A stretch of DNA of 6,766 nucleotides from an uncultured Lentisphaeraceae bacterium (GTDB taxonomy: Bacteria; Verrucomicrobiota; Kiritimatiellia; RFP12; DVOR01), in assembly GCA_946056345.1 (NCBI GenBank), contig CAMGJH010000057.1, forward strand, positions 1 through 6,766, read 5' to 3'. Within the stretch, counting starts at the first letter, position 1, and every line of letters starts with the position of its first letter. The notes beneath the pieces were generated by a model. The model made no database searches and was not told where the DNA came from. It saw only the letters and a list, made by a program, of their open reading frames with translations. This document shows, piece by piece, positions 5,677 through 6,766 of this stretch. Made by a program: the position numbers and the translations under genes.

Positions 5677-6726
5677 TTAGGCGCCGAGGTCGGCAAGGGC
5701 GGCGAGGAGGGCATCGGTCTGCGCCTCCGTGCCAATGGTCATTCGCAGGAATCGGCCGGTCTTTTCGCCGGGGAAGTAGCGGACGAAGAGGTGGCGCGCG
5801 CGCAGCGCCTCGAAGAGCGCGGCGGCCTCCACGGGCGGCGGGGGCGCGGCGAAGAGGAAGTTGGTGGCCGACGGCACCACCTGCCAACCGCGCGCAGTCA
5901 GCACCTCAGCCAGACGCGCGCGCGTGCGCAGGATCTTCTCCACATTCGCGCGCATATAAGGCAGATCCTGAAGCGCGGCCAGGCCGATCGCCTGCGTCAC
6001 GCGGTCCATATTGTAGGAGTCCTTGATCTTGTAGAGCGCCTCGATGAGCGGCTTGGGGCCAACGCAGTAGCCAAAGCGAATGCCCGCCAGCGAGAAGCTC
6101 TTGGAGAGGGTGCGCATCACCAAGGTGTTGGTGTTCTCGGGTGCGGTGGCCAGGGCCATACAGTTGCGCGGCGCGAAGTCGGCATACGCCTCATCCACCA
6201 ACAACACGCCCCGGAAGCGCTTGGCAAAGGCTCCAATCTCCTCTGGCTCGGCTAGACGCGAGGTGGGCGCATTGGGGTTGGTCCAGACGAAGACATCCGC
6301 CCAGTCGCTTGGCACCTCGGGGCAGGTGAAGTCGGCATTCAGTGGCAAGGGCTTGGGCTGCGCGTCGCGGATGGCCGTCAGCACCGAGTAGAGCGAGTAG
6401 GTCGGCTCGAAGTAGCCCACCGTGCCGCCCACCTCCACAAAGGCCCGCGTAAAGAGCGCCAGCACTTCGTCCGACCCATTCCCCACAAAGACCTGCTCGG
6501 GACTGCACCCGTGGATCCGCGCAATCTCCTCGCGCGCCGCGTGGCACACCGGGTCCGGATAGAGCCGCAGGGCCTGCCAATCGACCCCCGCCAACGCTTC
6601 GCCCACCTTCGGGCTCGGCGGATAGGGATTTTCGTTGGTATTCAGCTTCACCATCCCCGGGAAGTTCGGTTGCTCACCCGGAACATACCCGGCCAACGCC
6701 TCAATGTGTTTGCAAATCAAGCTCAT
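5677..6726 (-). CDS. hisC: Histidinol-phosphate aminotransferase (HisC)
   Basis: HisC is a pyridoxal-phosphate enzyme of aminotransferase fold type I. It converts imidazoleacetol phosphate, the product of HisB, to histidinol phosphate with glutamate as amino donor. The 349-aa product has the N-terminal substrate motif LNTNENPYPPSP (28-39), the cofactor phosphate region FVGNGSDEV (80-88), FEPTYSLY (106-113), NPNAPTS (150-156), VDEAYADF (177-184), the Schiff-base lysine Lys209 in LSKSFSLAGIRFGY (207-220), and FLRMTIGT (326-333) with the carboxylate-binding Arg328. Length matches the family. Related HisC enzymes can also act on aromatic amino acids, which cannot be excluded. No Shine-Dalgarno sequence precedes the ATG; an extended -10-like element ends 10 bases upstream, so the leader should be only a few bases. 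It is the first gene of the hisC-hisB pair within this window. Confidence 0.97.
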   Translation of the reverse strand: MSLICKHIEALAGYVPGEQPNFPGMVKLNTNENPYPPSPKVGEALAGVDWQALRLYPDPVCHAAREEIARIHGCSPEQVFVGNGSDEVLALFTRAFVEVGGTVGYFEPTYSLYSVLTAIRDAQPKPLPLNADFTCPEVPSDWADVFVWTNPNAPTSRLAEPEEIGAFAKRFRGVLLVDEAYADFAPRNCMALATAPENTNTLVMRTLSKSFSLAGIRFGYCVGPKPLIEALYKIKDSYNMDRVTQAIGLAALQDLPYMRANVEKILRTRARLAEVLTARGWQVVPSATNFLFAAPPPPVEAAALFEALRARHLFVRYFPGEKTGRFLRMTIGTEAQTDALLAALADLGA

Positions 6727-6736
6727 AACGCCCCAT

Positions 6737-6766
6737 AGTGTAGCACAGCGCGCCGGGAGAAGTGAA
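6737..6766 (-). promoter_or_regulatory. Putative hisC promoter
   Basis: On the minus strand TGC-TACACT (6745 to 6737) is an extended -10 match, and TTCACT (6766 to 6761) is a plausible -35 (4 of 6 to TTGACA) with an 18-base spacer. The predicted transcription start is 3-5 bases before the hisC ATG. The window ends here, so anything further upstream is not visible. No attenuator leader peptide fits in so short a leader. Confidence 0.45.

Noticed and set aside
5184..6255. Long plus-strand open frames across hisB and hisC
   Set aside because: They overlap two certain enzyme genes on the other strand, have no domains, and show Arg/Gly/Glu-rich shadow composition.
6751..6766. GGGAGA at the right edge as a ribosome site for a plus-strand gene
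   Set aside because: The window ends within a few bases and no downstream reading frame can be seen. The same bases serve as the hisC -35 region on the other strand.

Overview
The window looks like ordinary chromosomal DNA from a GC-rich, Gram-negative bacterium. An envelope-spanning TonB/TolA-type protein and an exported von Willebrand factor A (VWA) protein both imply a periplasm. The gene mix and the small basic protein at the left edge would fit the Planctomycetota-Verrucomicrobiota-Kiritimatiellota group, but that placement is a weak inference and the window carries no rRNA or marker gene to settle it. No mobile element, CRISPR array, tRNA or defence cassette was found. Coding density is very high, every gene is intact, and only one intergenic stretch exceeds 100 bases.

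Layout, left to right. A 67-codon gene for a very basic protein of unknown function (+) is followed at once by a strong intrinsic terminator. Next comes folC (+), for folate polyglutamylation. Its stop codon overlaps, on the opposite strand, the stop codon of an RluA-family pseudouridine synthase gene (-). That gene is the second cistron behind a secreted VWA-domain protein gene (-). The VWA gene diverges from a TrmH/SpoU-family RNA methyltransferase gene (+) across a 55-base gap that is almost a perfect dyad. The methyltransferase gene is followed after 4 bases by a TonB/TolA-like gene (+). The last block is a hisC-hisB pair (-), two histidine biosynthesis steps, running toward the TonB-like gene. 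A 122-base gap between the convergent units holds two hairpins that can serve as terminators, one for each direction.

How the genes relate. The hisC-hisB pair is a true pathway operon. The VWA-pseudouridine synthase and methyltransferase-TonB pairs each join an RNA-modification enzyme to an envelope protein, and the two pairs share the symmetric divergent promoter region; no functional link beyond co-transcription can be shown. Two start classes are visible. The small gene, folC, rluA-like and hisB have clear Shine-Dalgarno sequences. The VWA gene, the methyltransferase gene and hisC lack one and instead have an extended -10-like sequence (TGC-TAnnnT) very close to the start codon, which suggests leaderless or near-leaderless mRNAs.

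I did not find a convincing new biological system. The observations most worth a second look are the symmetric divergent leaderless promoter at 3174-3238 and the small basic protein gene with its own terminator.
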